Shown in pieces: positions 7,402 through 20,300 of a DNA stretch of 64,000 nucleotides. Numbering within the stretch: position 1 is the first letter of the stretch; every line of letters starts with the position of its first letter. Both the position numbers and the translations under genes were made by a program. Source of the DNA: Lanius collurio (lineage: Eukaryota > Chordata > Aves > Passeriformes > Laniidae); NCBI GenBank assembly GCA_020086605.1, contig JACBWW010000016.1:20448775-20512774 (forward strand). The letters are read 5' to 3'. The notes under the pieces are model-generated. The model did not search any database, was not told the origin of the DNA, and saw only the letters and a list, made by a program, of their open reading frames with translations.

Positions 7402-9781
7402 GTAGGTCTTTTTGGCATCTTTCATAGCTGACTTAAAGGACGTGTAAAGTACTAAAAGTTTTAACCCAAATTTAACAACAGCATGTGACATAAAAAGTAA
7501 TCAGAAATGTGTGTGCTTTCACTCATTTGCCACTGTTGTGGAAGTAGAGGGTAGGGGAAGAATTTTTTTTAAATCTTTGTTGATTCAAGATTATATAGGC
7601 AGGCCCTGATTTAAAAGAAATAGATAAGTCTGGCATTCTGTGATTGCAGGTATACAGCTGTGTGTGGCAGAATGCTTAGGGGAAAGCAAGTTCATGTTTT
7701 TACTTTGAAAAACTCGACCAGTTCTCTTTTTGTCAGTGAATCTATTCTGTTTTCTTTGTTCGTTAAAAACATATTTGCATTGGAGTTATAGAAGAAGAAA
7801 TATGTTCTTCTGCTCTACAGTTTAGTTTTGAATTCAACAAAGACTTAAAAAAATCAAAGTTTTGGTGGAAAAATAAAAAAGCCAAATCACAGTTATGCAT
7901 GTGATTCTTTATTGCCTATTAATTTTACAACCTTAGGAGCATGGCTGGAGGAGTGTAGGTAGTATAACTAATACTGTAATTTTAGTTAAAAAATGAAGAT
8001 TAGGTGCAGTTCCAGGTTAGATTATTATGGCCATTCAGATGATTGTAGTTGGATGTGTAATTGTCTGTGTATGGAATGGAACATACATCACCTCTGCTAA
8101 TGTTTTCAACAAAGATTGTTCCTTTTAAATCAGTTTGAATTTTTTCCACATTCATGTTCAGACTTTAAGTGAAAGTAAAGGGTTAGTTTTTCTTCTTTAG
8201 TAATGTGTAAAGTACCTTTTAAAATGTAGAGAGATCGTTGTAAGCATATTTCTTTTGATGCAACCTCAGTCCCAGTAGATGCTGTGTTTTCTTTAGGTAG
8301 TACAGGAAGTCAGACCAATGAGAAAAAGTATTTCTATTTTTTTTAGTTCTTGCATTTCTCTAGGTTACTTGAGACTGAGAGAGATGAGGTTTGATGCTGG
8401 GCAGTTGATCTGGAAATATTCTCCTACAGTTGTGGCCCCTTGGTACCTGAATCCTGTGATATGTGGGTCACTGATGGGTACCACATTATTGTTGCATTGA
8501 AACACGTGACTTTGCTTAGAAGGTGGAGTCATGCTGGGGGTTTTCTTTATCATCTGATCTTCTGCAAGCTCTGTGTGAATACCCCATAGCATCTGAAAAT
8601 GGCTCTACTGATACTTTGCTGTGAGAACATCCCCAAGGAAACCTTTTGGTCATGCTGGTAAATCCCAATACCTGGTCATTTGTGTGTTTGTCACTGTTGG
8701 GGATTGGGGAAACACTTGGGTTTTTTCACATGTATGGCTTTTATTTTGTTGTGTGTGTGTCCCTAATTCTATATCATGAGAACTCAGCACCAAATTTCTT
8801 TTTTTAGTGTTGGATAGTAAAGCACCAAAATCGGAAGATATTGATGAAGAAGATGATGATGTCCCAGGTAGGCACATGCACACTTTAATGTCCACTTAAT
8901 ATATAAATATTTTGATTTATTAATTTAAATATGTAGCTTTTGATGTGATGATACTCCTTGCCTGCTAAGGGAGGCTTCTTCTATAGGACAGCATTAAAAC
9001 TGACTTGGGATTCCAGCTTTTGAAAAAGGGATTTCATTGTGCAAATACCATAATTATTGAGTGAAACTAGGTTAAAATAGTTTCAGTGAGGTTTAACAGG
9101 TATCTAAATATCCAAACAGGGATGTAGGACTGCAAAATGACATAGTTGGCATAGTTATCAAGTTGTTTTTATATCAGCATCTGGAGTGGGAATTTCTGTT
9201 TCTGTAGTAGAAGAAAAAAGGCTTATGTCACATCTGAAAGTAAATATGGAAAGTTCTTAATTTGTCAGTGAATAACTATTTTATCAATCACCACATTCTG
9301 CTGTATCCATCAGAATGGTGTATTGGCTAAAACAACATATATGTGGACCAGAGATTCAATTCCTCATGCCTTGGCACTGGTTTATTTCTTTGTGACCTTG
9401 CATAAAATTAAACTCTCTAAAATGTCAGGCATTCTTTAAAGAATGCTGGTGCTCAAAACTCAACTGCAGCTAGTAGAGCACTTCTGAAAATCAGCTCTTA
9501 ATCACATAATGTTAGAATTTTCACTGTTGGAGTATTTCTGCTTTTCTAGTTCTTTGCGTATGTTTAAACAAACAGTATTTTCCAAAGCCCTTTGAAATCT
9601 GCCCATAAAGAATTGGTTTCCCTAAGTGTAATTAAGTACTACTTAACCTTTTCTGTTATTATATGCATTTTCATTAAACTTACAAAGGTAATTTTACTGG
9701 GCATTATTGTATTAAATATCTTCATCTTTTTCAGATCTCGTAGAAAATTTTGATGAAGCATCAAAGAATGAAGCTAACTAA
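7200..9781 (+). CDS. BTF3L4: BTF3L4, NAC-beta family protein (3' part, three exons)
   Basis: BTF3L4 is a close paralog of BTF3, the beta subunit of the nascent polypeptide-associated complex, which pairs with NAC-alpha at the ribosome exit tunnel. The coding sequence joins 7200..7401, 8808..8867 and 9735..9781 in consistent phases, and yields 102 residues plus stop. It begins [20 protein letters not shown] (most of the NAC domain), continues through [20 protein letters not shown], and ends in the acidic tail [11 protein letters not shown] and [11 protein letters not shown]. The known protein has 158 residues, and the part seen corresponds exactly to residues 57-158. It is nearly identical to the mammalian protein, with one visible change (APKS for APKP in the tail). 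The first 56 codons, including the start, are absent upstream, where an assembly 'n' occurs at 5943. Introns and acceptors are normal, so this is the real gene and not a retrocopy. Confidence 0.95.
7402..8807 (+). other. BTF3L4 intron (about 1.4 kb)
   Basis: AT-rich intron with donor GTAGGT and acceptor TTTTTTTAG. No exon-like or RNA-gene sequence seen. Short frames at 8318-8895 show no protein features. Confidence 0.7.
8808..8867 (+). CDS. BTF3L4: BTF3L4 acidic-tail exon
   Basis: A 60-base exon with acceptor TTTTTTTAG and donor GTAGGC. With the split G it encodes [20 protein letters not shown], the acidic linker after the NAC domain. Phase is 1 in and 1 out. Confidence 0.95.
8868..9734 (+). 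other. BTF3L4 last intron (about 0.9 kb)
   Basis: AT-rich intron ending in the strong acceptor CTTCATCTTTTTCAG. Nothing else recognised. Confidence 0.7.
9735..9781 (+). CDS. BTF3L4: BTF3L4 last coding exon
   Basis: Encodes [15 protein letters not shown] (the first D is split across the junction) and TAA at 9779-9781. The sequence matches the conserved C-terminus of BTF3L4. Confidence 0.95.
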
Positions 9782-10779
9782 AACATTAATAGTTCTGGAA
9801 GCTGGCATGGACTAGATTTAAGAAATCAGCTATGTGGTTCCAAAGTTTTAAAGAAACAGAGAACATCATCTGTTAATAGTTCAGTAATATAAATATTTTG
9901 TATTTTTATGATGCTGTTTGTTCAGCATTTTCTGTCAGTTGATTTTGCATTTTGCACTTGCTCCCCGGATCTACTCTTTTGGTCAAAAAGAAATGTCAGT
10001 GCAGTTTGAGGGTGTGTGTACATGTGTGGGTGTACGTATAGTGGAGAACAAATTGGAGAACACGTATTTAACCATTTACCCTTTTCCTTTGGAAGTAGAA
10101 ATAAAATCAATCTTCAGCATTGTTACTTTGATTATCACCAAACAGTGCACAGAAGGGAGTTAAGATTTACGTTTTGTCCACATTTTGTGACCTGAAGGCA
10201 TTACACCATTAAAACTTGGGGTTAATTTGCTATTAACTATTGTACTTGCAGGTGTGTTTCTCAGTGTACACATATTTGTTACCAACATTGTGTTCATCCC
10301 AGGTTTTAGGGGAGATGAGCTGTTTTAGCGGCTTGTTTGGTACAGTAACATTTTAAAAATTTGGTCCCTTCAAAGTGTGCTTTTTTTTTTTAACTTTTTT
10401 TTTTTTGGTCTCTAAGGTTTTGATACAAGCTGGTATTTGACTCCTTCCATGTAGACTTAGCAGTATGTTCTCCTGCTGGTTACTAAAATACTTCCCAGTC
10501 AAAACACCTTGGTTCTCTACTGTCAGATCACTTCCTAAGCTTGGAGGTCTGGTTGGTAACAGTCCAGTGCATCAGTTTTGCACAGTAACAGGTTTTTGCT
10601 TGAATAACTTCAAGCTGTTCTCTTGGCATGACTGCATTTACTAGCAGCTGATGATCCACTCTCAGTCTTAGGGCACTAGGAGCTAAATGAACTGTGTGAG
10701 CAATGTTTAGGGTGGGAGGAAAGAGTTGTTGACACTTTGCCTTGCTGCCTGCTGGGCAGTCTGTGCAGTGACTAGCTCT

Positions 10780-10811
<32 letters not shown>

Positions 10812-11345
10812 GCCTGTAACTTACCTTGGCCTATAACCTACCTCTAGGTTTGGTGTCATCTGTAGTAGCTTCTTACAAAACACAAATGCTCCTCAGGCAT
10901 AAGGAGGACATTGGGAGGTACTGTTGGTACAGTGCAGTATTTATGACCTTTCTTTAAAATGCTTAATGTGAAGCTGTTTTCTCAGAGGCTCTTTCAAGGT
11001 TCTTAATGTAATGTGCATTACAGTATAGTTAGACATCATTGTAACCTCTGTCAAGGGCAGCTGTGGCTTACAAAAGCCACTTTTTTTTTTTCCTCTACAT
11101 CTGTCACTTAACTATGGCTTACTTGGAACATATCAGCTTTTGGTGTAGGCTCATATGCTAGAGAACTGTAATAGTACAAGCAAACAGTCCATGAGTTCTG
11201 GAGACTTCATGAACCCACAGAAGTAGAGCTGTAGTGGTTCATCAGCTAAACTCCTCGGTTCATTTTCTAGGCTTCATTCAGTTTTTCCTGTTATATTTTA
11301 TATACTACATGGATCTTGCTACAAAATAAAATAACAGTACAAAAG
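9782..11345 (+). other. BTF3L4: BTF3L4 3' UTR and polyadenylation region
   Basis: Noncoding sequence after the stop codon. AATAAA occurs at 10100-10105 and again at 11325-11330, within ACAAAATAAAATAACAG. Either could end the transcript, so short and long 3' UTRs of about 0.3 and 1.6 kb are possible. T tracts lie at about 10379-10408, 10786-10811 and 11081-11090. The true end needs transcript data. Confidence 0.55.
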
Positions 11346-14300
11346 AGGAAATGCTCCCTCCTGTGTGTTGTCTGCTCCTCCCACCAGTGCTGACTGAGGA
11401 AGGCAGGTGGATGCTGCAGCTGTTTGAGACAGCACTGCATTCTTGGTGACAGTGACCAAGGAAGACACGCAGGGCTAGGGAGGGTCCCGTTAGAGCTCTA
11501 GGATTTCACACTCCCTATACTCACTCCTATTTTTTGTGTGGTGGTGAATGAAACTTCGTTTTTTGTATGGCTGATCAGCTGCAGATGATTTGTTCTGTTT
11601 ATAAGGAGGAGATGTCTCCACAAGTGTGTGCTCAGGCACAGGGAATTGCCTTCTGCTGCCTCTGTGAGCCCAGGGAGCAAAGGAAGGACATGAGGCAACA
11701 GCTATTTGCAGTGTTCCTCTGTCTGCTTGAAGAACCTTTCTATTTAGTGACTCTACTGAGTTGATACATGGGACATCCCCTTCCTAAATACTAATCAGAT
11801 ACTGAAAATTCCTGCTTGTTCCTTCTGATGTAGGAAGTATGTCAAAAGCAATTTTGTGAGAGACTAAAATTAAGCCTTGGAAACAATGATTCTGTAAGTT
11901 TATATAGCTGAACTTTGATTCCTACAAAATACTGATTTAGTTTTTGCTGTTGAATTTACATGTTAAACCCTCATTTTTTTCCTATGTTGATAACCAGTAA
12001 ACCAACTAACTATGCTAGCTTATGTAGTTATATTCAGTTTTTTCACTGTCTCTGGAAACAGTCAACCACTTATGATTTGCTGCTGGAAATACTAGAGCTT
12101 ATCAATCATTAAACTGATTTTAATTAAAAGTAGCCCATTGAGGCTGTTGTGGGAAAAGCTCTTTTTCTTTTGTATTTATTCATGGTGTAACACAAACAGT
12201 GTTTGTGCATGGTGATGGAAGTGCAAGGTTACTAAAAATAGTTTTGGGGAGCGTTGGTAAATAAAAACTCCCCACAAAGAGGTGAACATTAAGTTGTTCT
12301 TTGCTTGGTGTGAAGCATGACAGCCACCATACTTCTGATGCCTTTGTGCTTACTTGCTCACTACTTAACTCTGCTGACATATTAAAGATACTGGTAATGA
12401 TATTGACATGTTAAATAACTTGGCAGTGATTATAAAGTAGGAAGATGGAGCAGAAAGGAAATTGAAACATCTCCTGCATTGTTTGCGAGGGGGAGTGAAA
12501 GCTCGATCAGTGAAAACCAAAGAGTCTGCAAATGTGTGAGACAGCAAACACTGATCTTCCTGCCCTGGCTGCTGGTGCATTGGTGTAGTTCCCTAGTTTA
12601 TGGGTGGGAAACCAGGGTCTGGCTGGCTTCTGTGAGGCAGAAGTCTGTAAAAACCTGCAATTGTTTCATAGTTTTCTCTATGAAAAAGAAATGCTTGTAT
12701 GTGATGGATGCAAAGGTTACAGCATGGGCAGTGATGCTGGAGACTTGGGGCTGGATGCATGGATTTCCCATGCAGAGCTTGAGTTTACAGCTGAGAGTGT
12801 TTGTAGGGTGGAAGGAGTTAATATATAAAGGACATTTAATGCACAATACAGACCTTGAATTTTTTATTTTTAGCTTTTGTAATGTAGCAATATTTGAAGA
12901 GTGCACAGGAATGATAAGGATGAATTTAGAACTGCTGCAGAAGTATGTTGATAACTTGCTCATATTTGTCAACTTTCCATGGGAACTAAGAGTTGCTATG
13001 AGCTCCTCTCTGCCAGGATTTTCACAAATAATATTTTGGATTTGGTGTGTACAAAATGAGCACTGGAGGTCTTACAGCTGATTTAATTACTGAGCAGTGT
13101 GTTGATTGACCAATGTATTCCTGTTAGCAGGAAGGAACTGAGGAAGCCCTAAAAGCACAGTAAAGCTGTACTATATGTAAGAGATGAATTCATGTCTCTG
13201 CTGAGGAAGGTCCAGAAGGATCTTCTGAGATTGCCTGGGATCAGAACCTATGCTGCTCTGGACAGTAGGAATTTACAGAGGGCTGAGCAAACTGCCCTTA
13301 GGTGAAGGTGAGTGAGTGAATTCTTCTACTAGCACTTAAGATCAGTCTGCTTTTATTATTCAAAGGCAGTACTGGTTGGTTCAACTAAGTGAGCAGTTTT
13401 TATTCTGGGGATCTAGATTTCACCAATTAAATGATCCCTGTTTTGTACTTGAGCAAATGAAGTGGTGCAGAACAGAAGCACATCATAACAGCTGTAGCTG
13501 CTTCACAGAAGTGACAACACAAGTGCAGGGAATAGTTAATCACCTTTAACTGCTTTTCCATTAAATAATTTATTATTATCCCCCCTTTTAAAGACCAGTC
13601 TGCAGGAACTGCAGAACTTCATGGATTTATTCAGAAACATGAGGGCTGCAGTATCAGCCAAGGATTTGAGTAGCAAGCAAAGAGACTAATTTTAAAATTG
13701 GTTGTCTTGGTATGTTTGGATGGAAGCTTGGGTTGGTATCTAAAGCAGGGTTATTGGGGTTTTCATTTCACATCCACCACTGTTACTGGACAAGAAAAAA
13801 ACAGACTTGTACATCTTCCAGGACCTTGGTTTGCCTTTATTTCAGGAGTACTGCTCTGTCTCTTCTGTATGTAAATTAATGAACACCAAACTGGATACTT
13901 CTTGAGAGGAGAGAGCTACATCTCTCTGCAATTGGTGTAAAAAGCTACTTCTGCATGATAAACACATAGTGTTTGGTGCTTTCTCTGTGCTATTAAACTT
14001 CCTCTCACTAAGTACCAGATCCTCAGCTTGCTTAGATGCTGTTTTTTTTGACAACTGTTACCTGTCAGATTCTCAAATGCCTCAAATATTAGGCAAAAAT
14101 TGAATTTTGCATTGCAGGTAGATTTTTGTAGCTAAACTGAATTAGTTGCCTCCTTGACATAAAGGGAGATTAACTCTTCCTTTGAATTCTTGAAGTTGTT
14201 TTTGATATTTTTGTTAAAGTATGAATGCCAAGGCAAACATTGAAACAAAAAATCCTATTTTAAGGCCTTTTGACCTTTCAGTGCACATATCCCAGCTGAA

Positions 14301-17300
14301 TAAAAGCAGTTATGCAACCTCATGCACTTCCTTGCAACATCCTTGTTGCAGCTATAGTAACTGCTTATGTCAAAAAGTAATATTAGAAAGTATTTAATGT
14401 ATTTTTAGATTCTGTCTAATGCAACTTAGCTGGCAAAGAAGAGCCAGTGCTGTGAGATCAACTCTCTACAGACATTGGGAAGTGTGGCCTAAACAACATT
14501 TGGAGAACAGCAGTTTTCATTTTAAGGCCATGTGCAAAGCTGGAAATTTCCAAGCAATGCAAATTATTGCCTGACATCGGTAAGTGAAGACTTAAAATCT
14601 CAGCAGATGTCAGCAGGATGCCAGACCTTTGCACACCAAGAGTGAAGTTCCCTGAAAAGCTTTTACTAATCTCTGGCTTTTCTGCTGCCAACAGATCAAG
14701 GCTTCCCCTTCCTTTGCTTTCCCAAGCTGATGTCTGAGGTCAGCTGGACCAGCTTGCTCTGAAGCTGCAAGAGCCCATCTTGTTGCCTTTGCCTCACCAC
14801 CTGCCAATGAGCTTGAAATTTCTGGGAGATAAAGGATAACCCCCTTAGAGGGAAGTTTTTGCAGGCAGGCTGGATGTGGATGGCCATCAGCAAAGCAATC
14901 TCACAGGCTGGACTGACTGAACTGGCCTTTTACCCTGCTGCTGCTGGGGCTTGGCAAGACAATGTAGGGCAGCTTGTGCAGCTGCTGCCAGGGTTGTACC
15001 AAGTTTGGGAAGAGGGAAGGATTGGCCATATTGAAGCTTTGGGTCAAATCCTCTAACTTGCAGTTTGTTTCTAAACTTTTTGTTGTGAAATAGGATTTCA
15101 GTCCAGTTGGCTCTGCCTGCATGGGCTGATAAGATGCCCCATGTGAGCCCAGCATGCCCCCACTGCCCTCTGTCCCAGCCATCCCACTGCTCCACAGCTG
15201 CACCCAAACACAGCCTTCCCTGTGAGCCTGTTCTGCATGTCTCCTTTTAGGTGAACACTGATTTACTGGGGAAAGCTGCTGAAGTTTTGATGTTTCATAC
15301 TGCAGGTTCTTGTTCACTGAAAATCACTTTTTAAGTTACTGACTGAGATCTTTAATATAGAATTTCCTCTTTGGTACAAGATGTGGTTTCAAATGGTTTC
15401 TGACACATGGTGTTGAATTGAAAATAACCCTAGCTTGCTTACAGCATGGTCACAATCTCCAGGGAATAATAATGTGGCTAAAGTTCCTGCTCTGTTCATT
15501 TTGAAACCTTTGCTGTATTGCTGAGGACTTGCTCTGCTCTGTCATTGACAGTTGTAATTAGTGACATTTTGCATGTTTCTGAAAGAATGCAAATATGGCC
15601 CAAAATAATTTTTACTTTGAATTAGGATTTCTACCCCTGTATGTCTTAAGTTTCCCACTGCCTGCTTCTACAGTTTGACTGAAAGACACCAGGTTTTCTC
15701 ATAATCTCCTGCTGGATATTTGGGTAATTTGCTGAGACTTCCTTCTATTTTGACACAAAAGTGGTGTTAGTTTTCTTAAAAACAGGGAATGTGTTGTTTT
15801 CTAGTCTTTTCTATATCGCCTTTCAGCTGCATTATTTCAGTGTTGTAAATGATTAACTTTTGAACACAAGGATATTATAGCCTCTAACTCTTCTTCTGCC
15901 CTTTGAGTTGCAGGGTTGCTTTCATTGGCAGTGTGCACTGAGGAATCATGTTGGCCACTTGCAGCCCTGAAATTGTAATAGCTTATCCCATTACACGGTG
16001 CTTTTTCCAGCTCAGTTCTCCTGAGAACCTTGAAATAGGTTTTCCATAAAAGTATTCCAGACACTCTCTTTTCTTTTAAAGGCTATAGTCAAATTTGAAG
16101 GGATAATCTAGCTCTTGTTTCTAGTGAAATACACATTCTATCCTGATGATTTTGTAAATTATAGAGGATTTTTATAGTGCAGTCTGGGTTGCTGAGAACC
16201 TGGTGGGTTCTTTGAACAAGCTTGCTTGTTCGTTGGCTACAAGCAGACAAACATCATTAGCATCTTAACTGATGGAAACTCTTCCATGAAAAATTCACAC
16301 AGTCTTACTGGTTTTAATCTGTACAAGCGCTTCATGGATTTGCAGAAGCTGTAATAAAAGGTTTAGGTGTCTTGTACCTCCATTTCCTCAATGGCTCACA
16401 GTAGCATCATCAGGAATGTACACCCAGTGTGCTCACCTTTGTGACTGCAGTTCTGTCATCTTCCTTTATGTACAGCTGTTGTGGTATTGTCTGAGAACAG
16501 GATTGCTGAATTTGACTGCTATCACAGTGTGATGATACTTTCAAATTGCTTGGGTCCTCATGTTCATTATGGTTCAGGACGGCCAGTATTTGTTGAAAAA
16601 GAAAAAAGTAGTAACTATTCAGAACAAGAATTCACTTGCATTGAATGAATATGGCAAGCAGTTGTTTTTATTAGTTTCTCTGCTGAGACATTAATCTGTG
16701 TTAAAATTTGTATGAGATGTGCCTTGGTTCAATTTTTGCCCTTTTATCTTAACACTTAGATAAGCCAAGATAAGAGAGGTGATTAAATACTTGTCCTGAA
16801 TTACTCCTACCCTCATAAGCAGCCAAATGAAAAATTTCTGCAGGAGGAATTACATGCATTGGTCTACTTGCACAATAAAAACAAGCTTTTAACTGTTGTT
16901 CCTACCACAGTTAAGTAATCCTGTTAAAGCAGAAACATTTGTAAGTTTTATACTCAGGATGTCTTTCTGGTTTGATGAAAGCAAAATAAAGGACAGATGT
17001 CAAAGGTGCCAAAGAGCATTTTTCTCTCCCCTCCAAGAGTGCAGCTTCCTGATGTATGTGCTGTTATTTATTGTTCCCTATTTAATTCTGTATCATGGTC
17101 AAAATAGTTTGCAAAGGTTCTGGCAGTTGAAATGCGGTACCAGGCTTTTTTAGCAAATTCAAAGCATTCATCTGACTGCTGAGCTACAAACATGAACAGC
17201 ACGCAGACATCTCTCACTGAGATGTTGAGGAAATAGCTGGTCAGGCTGTCTGACTCACAGCACTCCACAAAATCTCAATCATGTGATTTAGCAAGGCATA

Positions 17301-20300
17301 AATAAGCCTGAGGTGGTTTTTTTTTATAGGCTTAATTACACCTGGTGAAGCAATGTCCTTTTGCTTGAGCAGGGAGTTGCCACAATGCTGCGAAGGCAAA
17401 CCAGGAAGGTTCAAGCAGAGCCATGGAGGTCATGGGACAAGCAGGAGGAGTGTGTGGTCACTTCCATGGGATTTGCTGGTGGGGTTTGCCTGTGACGGTA
17501 AGACTGATTGATTCCCTGTTTGCCATCACTGCTGAGTCAATAAATTACATGATCAAGATGAGCATGTGTGTCTCAGATTTTTTGGTTGTTGTTTGTTTGT
17601 GTCTTTTTCACCCTCATATGGACTAGTGAAAGAGAAATGAACCAATGGGAAGTGGGCATGCCTGCCTAAAATAATTAGTGGTTGTATTTAGTCAGGAGAT
17701 CTTTACATAAAACTATTGTTCCTTTCACTCAATTTTTGTGACGTAATATCTAGAAGAAATCATTATGGTTTTGAGGGGACACTAAAGATAATCATCAGTT
17801 TAACCCCCCCTTGCCACCTTCCGGTGTCTGCAGGATTCATCCAGCCCATGTGTAATGCCACACCTGCCAAATGGGAATTTTAAATATGTTTCATGAATAA
17901 GGAGGCCAGCACAGGCTGGTATGTGAAGTATTTGCTAAGCCCATGCAACTGCAACCAATGGGATATTTTCCATCATTAGGAGAAAAGGCTGGAGCCAGTG
18001 CCATCCCAGCCACTGCTGGGTAATGGTTGGACCCCAGGGATTGCCTGTTAAACACAGAAGGTAAGTGCTCAGGGGAGAGCCACGTTCCCTTAGTGTTGCA
18101 TCATTCTATGTTGTAGTGGGCCTTGCTCGATCCTAACTCCTTTGTTAGACTATTTTCTGTAAAAACACTGAATAAAAGATGTCCCTTTACCTTAAACCTC
18201 CACGGGGATTGAAAAATTAATGACAACTGGTTTTCAGTAGTTGTGAGTGGCAGTAAAGTCCAGTTCCAGGGCTCAGGGCTTCCTTACAGAAACAGCAACA
18301 ATCTCCCAGCACGAGGACATGGATAACAGGATCCATCCCACACATATTCCACATATCCCCCCCATCCTATGTGTATTTTGAAGCATACACAAAATGTTTG
18401 AATAATCGCCATTTTGTGAAAGTTGCATTAAGGTGTTTGTCATCCTGTCAAAGCATTCTTGTTTACTGGTCAGATTTCATTTTTATGGCCTGTTACATTA
18501 CATGACATTTTTACAAGCTCAAATCTTTTCTCAATCAAGATCTTTAGTAGTAGGGAGCACTTTGAAGTCAACTTAGCAAGCACATTCAGTTCTTTCTAGT
18601 ATTTGAAGTTCTTTGTCTATTACATAAATTACAGGCCTAATGCACTGCACTTATTCCCACACATAAATTATATTGAAATTCAGTCTGTCTTCCCCAACCT
18701 CGAACTCGTTAATCACTTGGACACTGCCACAGTCATAAAACCATGAGCCTACCACAATTCTTCTGAATGATCAGATTTCTTTCTTGTAGCCTCATACTTT
18801 TATTCAAGCACTCTTCTATAGCATCCACTTCCATGTTGCCATACTACATAAAGTCCTGGCCCAGTTTTAGTTTGGCTCCCCAACTCTGTCAAGAAATGGG
18901 ATTTTAATTATTATTTTTAAGATGCTCAGCTTCTTGCAAACTATAGGGGGAGATGTTTGCTCATCAGTTTTTTTCCCCCAGTGTGAAGCACTCATTTTTG
19001 TTGGAAGAAAAGAAAAATCCAGCCAACAAACAATATTTTTCTGTCTATGCAATGAAAGAACCCCCTTGTTTCCAAAGGGAGAATGAGGGAGAGGGACTGC
19101 TTGCTACTCATATCTTTTGGTGCTTGGAAACATGACCTTTTTATCCAGTCTGCTTTCCACTTTATTGTTTTTTGGTTTGCTACAATTTATAGAAAACTTA
19201 TATAATTTATACAAAATAATTCATTTAATAAAAAACTGTCCCATAAAGAGAATAAGTAATTTGGTATCAGATATAAAAAAATGGGTAAACCAATTTCTTT
19301 ATTTTCTAAGTTTATAGCAACATGATTCCCTTTACAGACAATTTTATCTCATGGTACTTTAGAATCAATGAAGGTGACTTATTTCTAAAGGAAAAAACCC
19401 CTTTTTTCTAAGCCTTTTCCTGCTTTACAGTGGCCTGTATTGCAGCAGCCTGGAGGGAAGGTGCCAGTGCTGGAGCCAGGCCCTGTGTGTACCTGCCCAG
19501 ACCACAGTCACTTCAGGCTCCTGTGTTATAACACTTCAAAGTTATATCAATTTCAGAAGAATAGTTTTGATGTCGTCATGTGAATGTCATCTTCAGAGAG
19601 TAAATTAAATGGGTTATAACTGTCTTCTCTAGTGAATTTATGGCATGGGGAATTTTAGGTCAGCTCAGCTGATTGCCTCATTTTTCAAAGCATTTCACTA
19701 CGGGTTCTACATTTTCAGTTAAGCTGTTGCTATTTAAAAAGATGACTTCCATGTCATTTGCAAAGCATGTAGAAGCTGGAGGCAATTCAGCATTTTGACA
19801 CTCTTAATTAACTGATGGCCTGTCATGAAAGTAGGTTGTAATTAAATGATATAGTAATTTTGGCCATGCTGCCTTCCAATCTCTTTTTATATCTCAGCAG
19901 AATAATTCAGGTGGTGACATCATGTCAGTATATGTGCTTCTCCTTCCTCAATGCCAGCCCAGGAAATGTTACTTGTGGTTCAAAATAGCTTCAAGAAAAT
20001 AAATTACAACCAGTTCTTGGTGAAAAAGGAAATAGAAATTTTTTAAATTTCCTGTCACAAACAGTGGCCTGTTATCCTGTTGGTGTCTGTGATGATGACT
20101 TGTAATATGTGACAACCTACATGTCCTGTAAAAGAGACTCACATGTTCAGGGTTTCTAGGGCAATCCAGATGGGTTCATGAATAATGGTGGGAGAAAAAG
20201 GTAATTTTGATGGCTACAGAGCCTGAGCCTTGGGATATTGCTTATTATTTGAGTAAGATTGGATTTGGATTTGGGCCCAAGTACTTTTTTACTAATGAAG

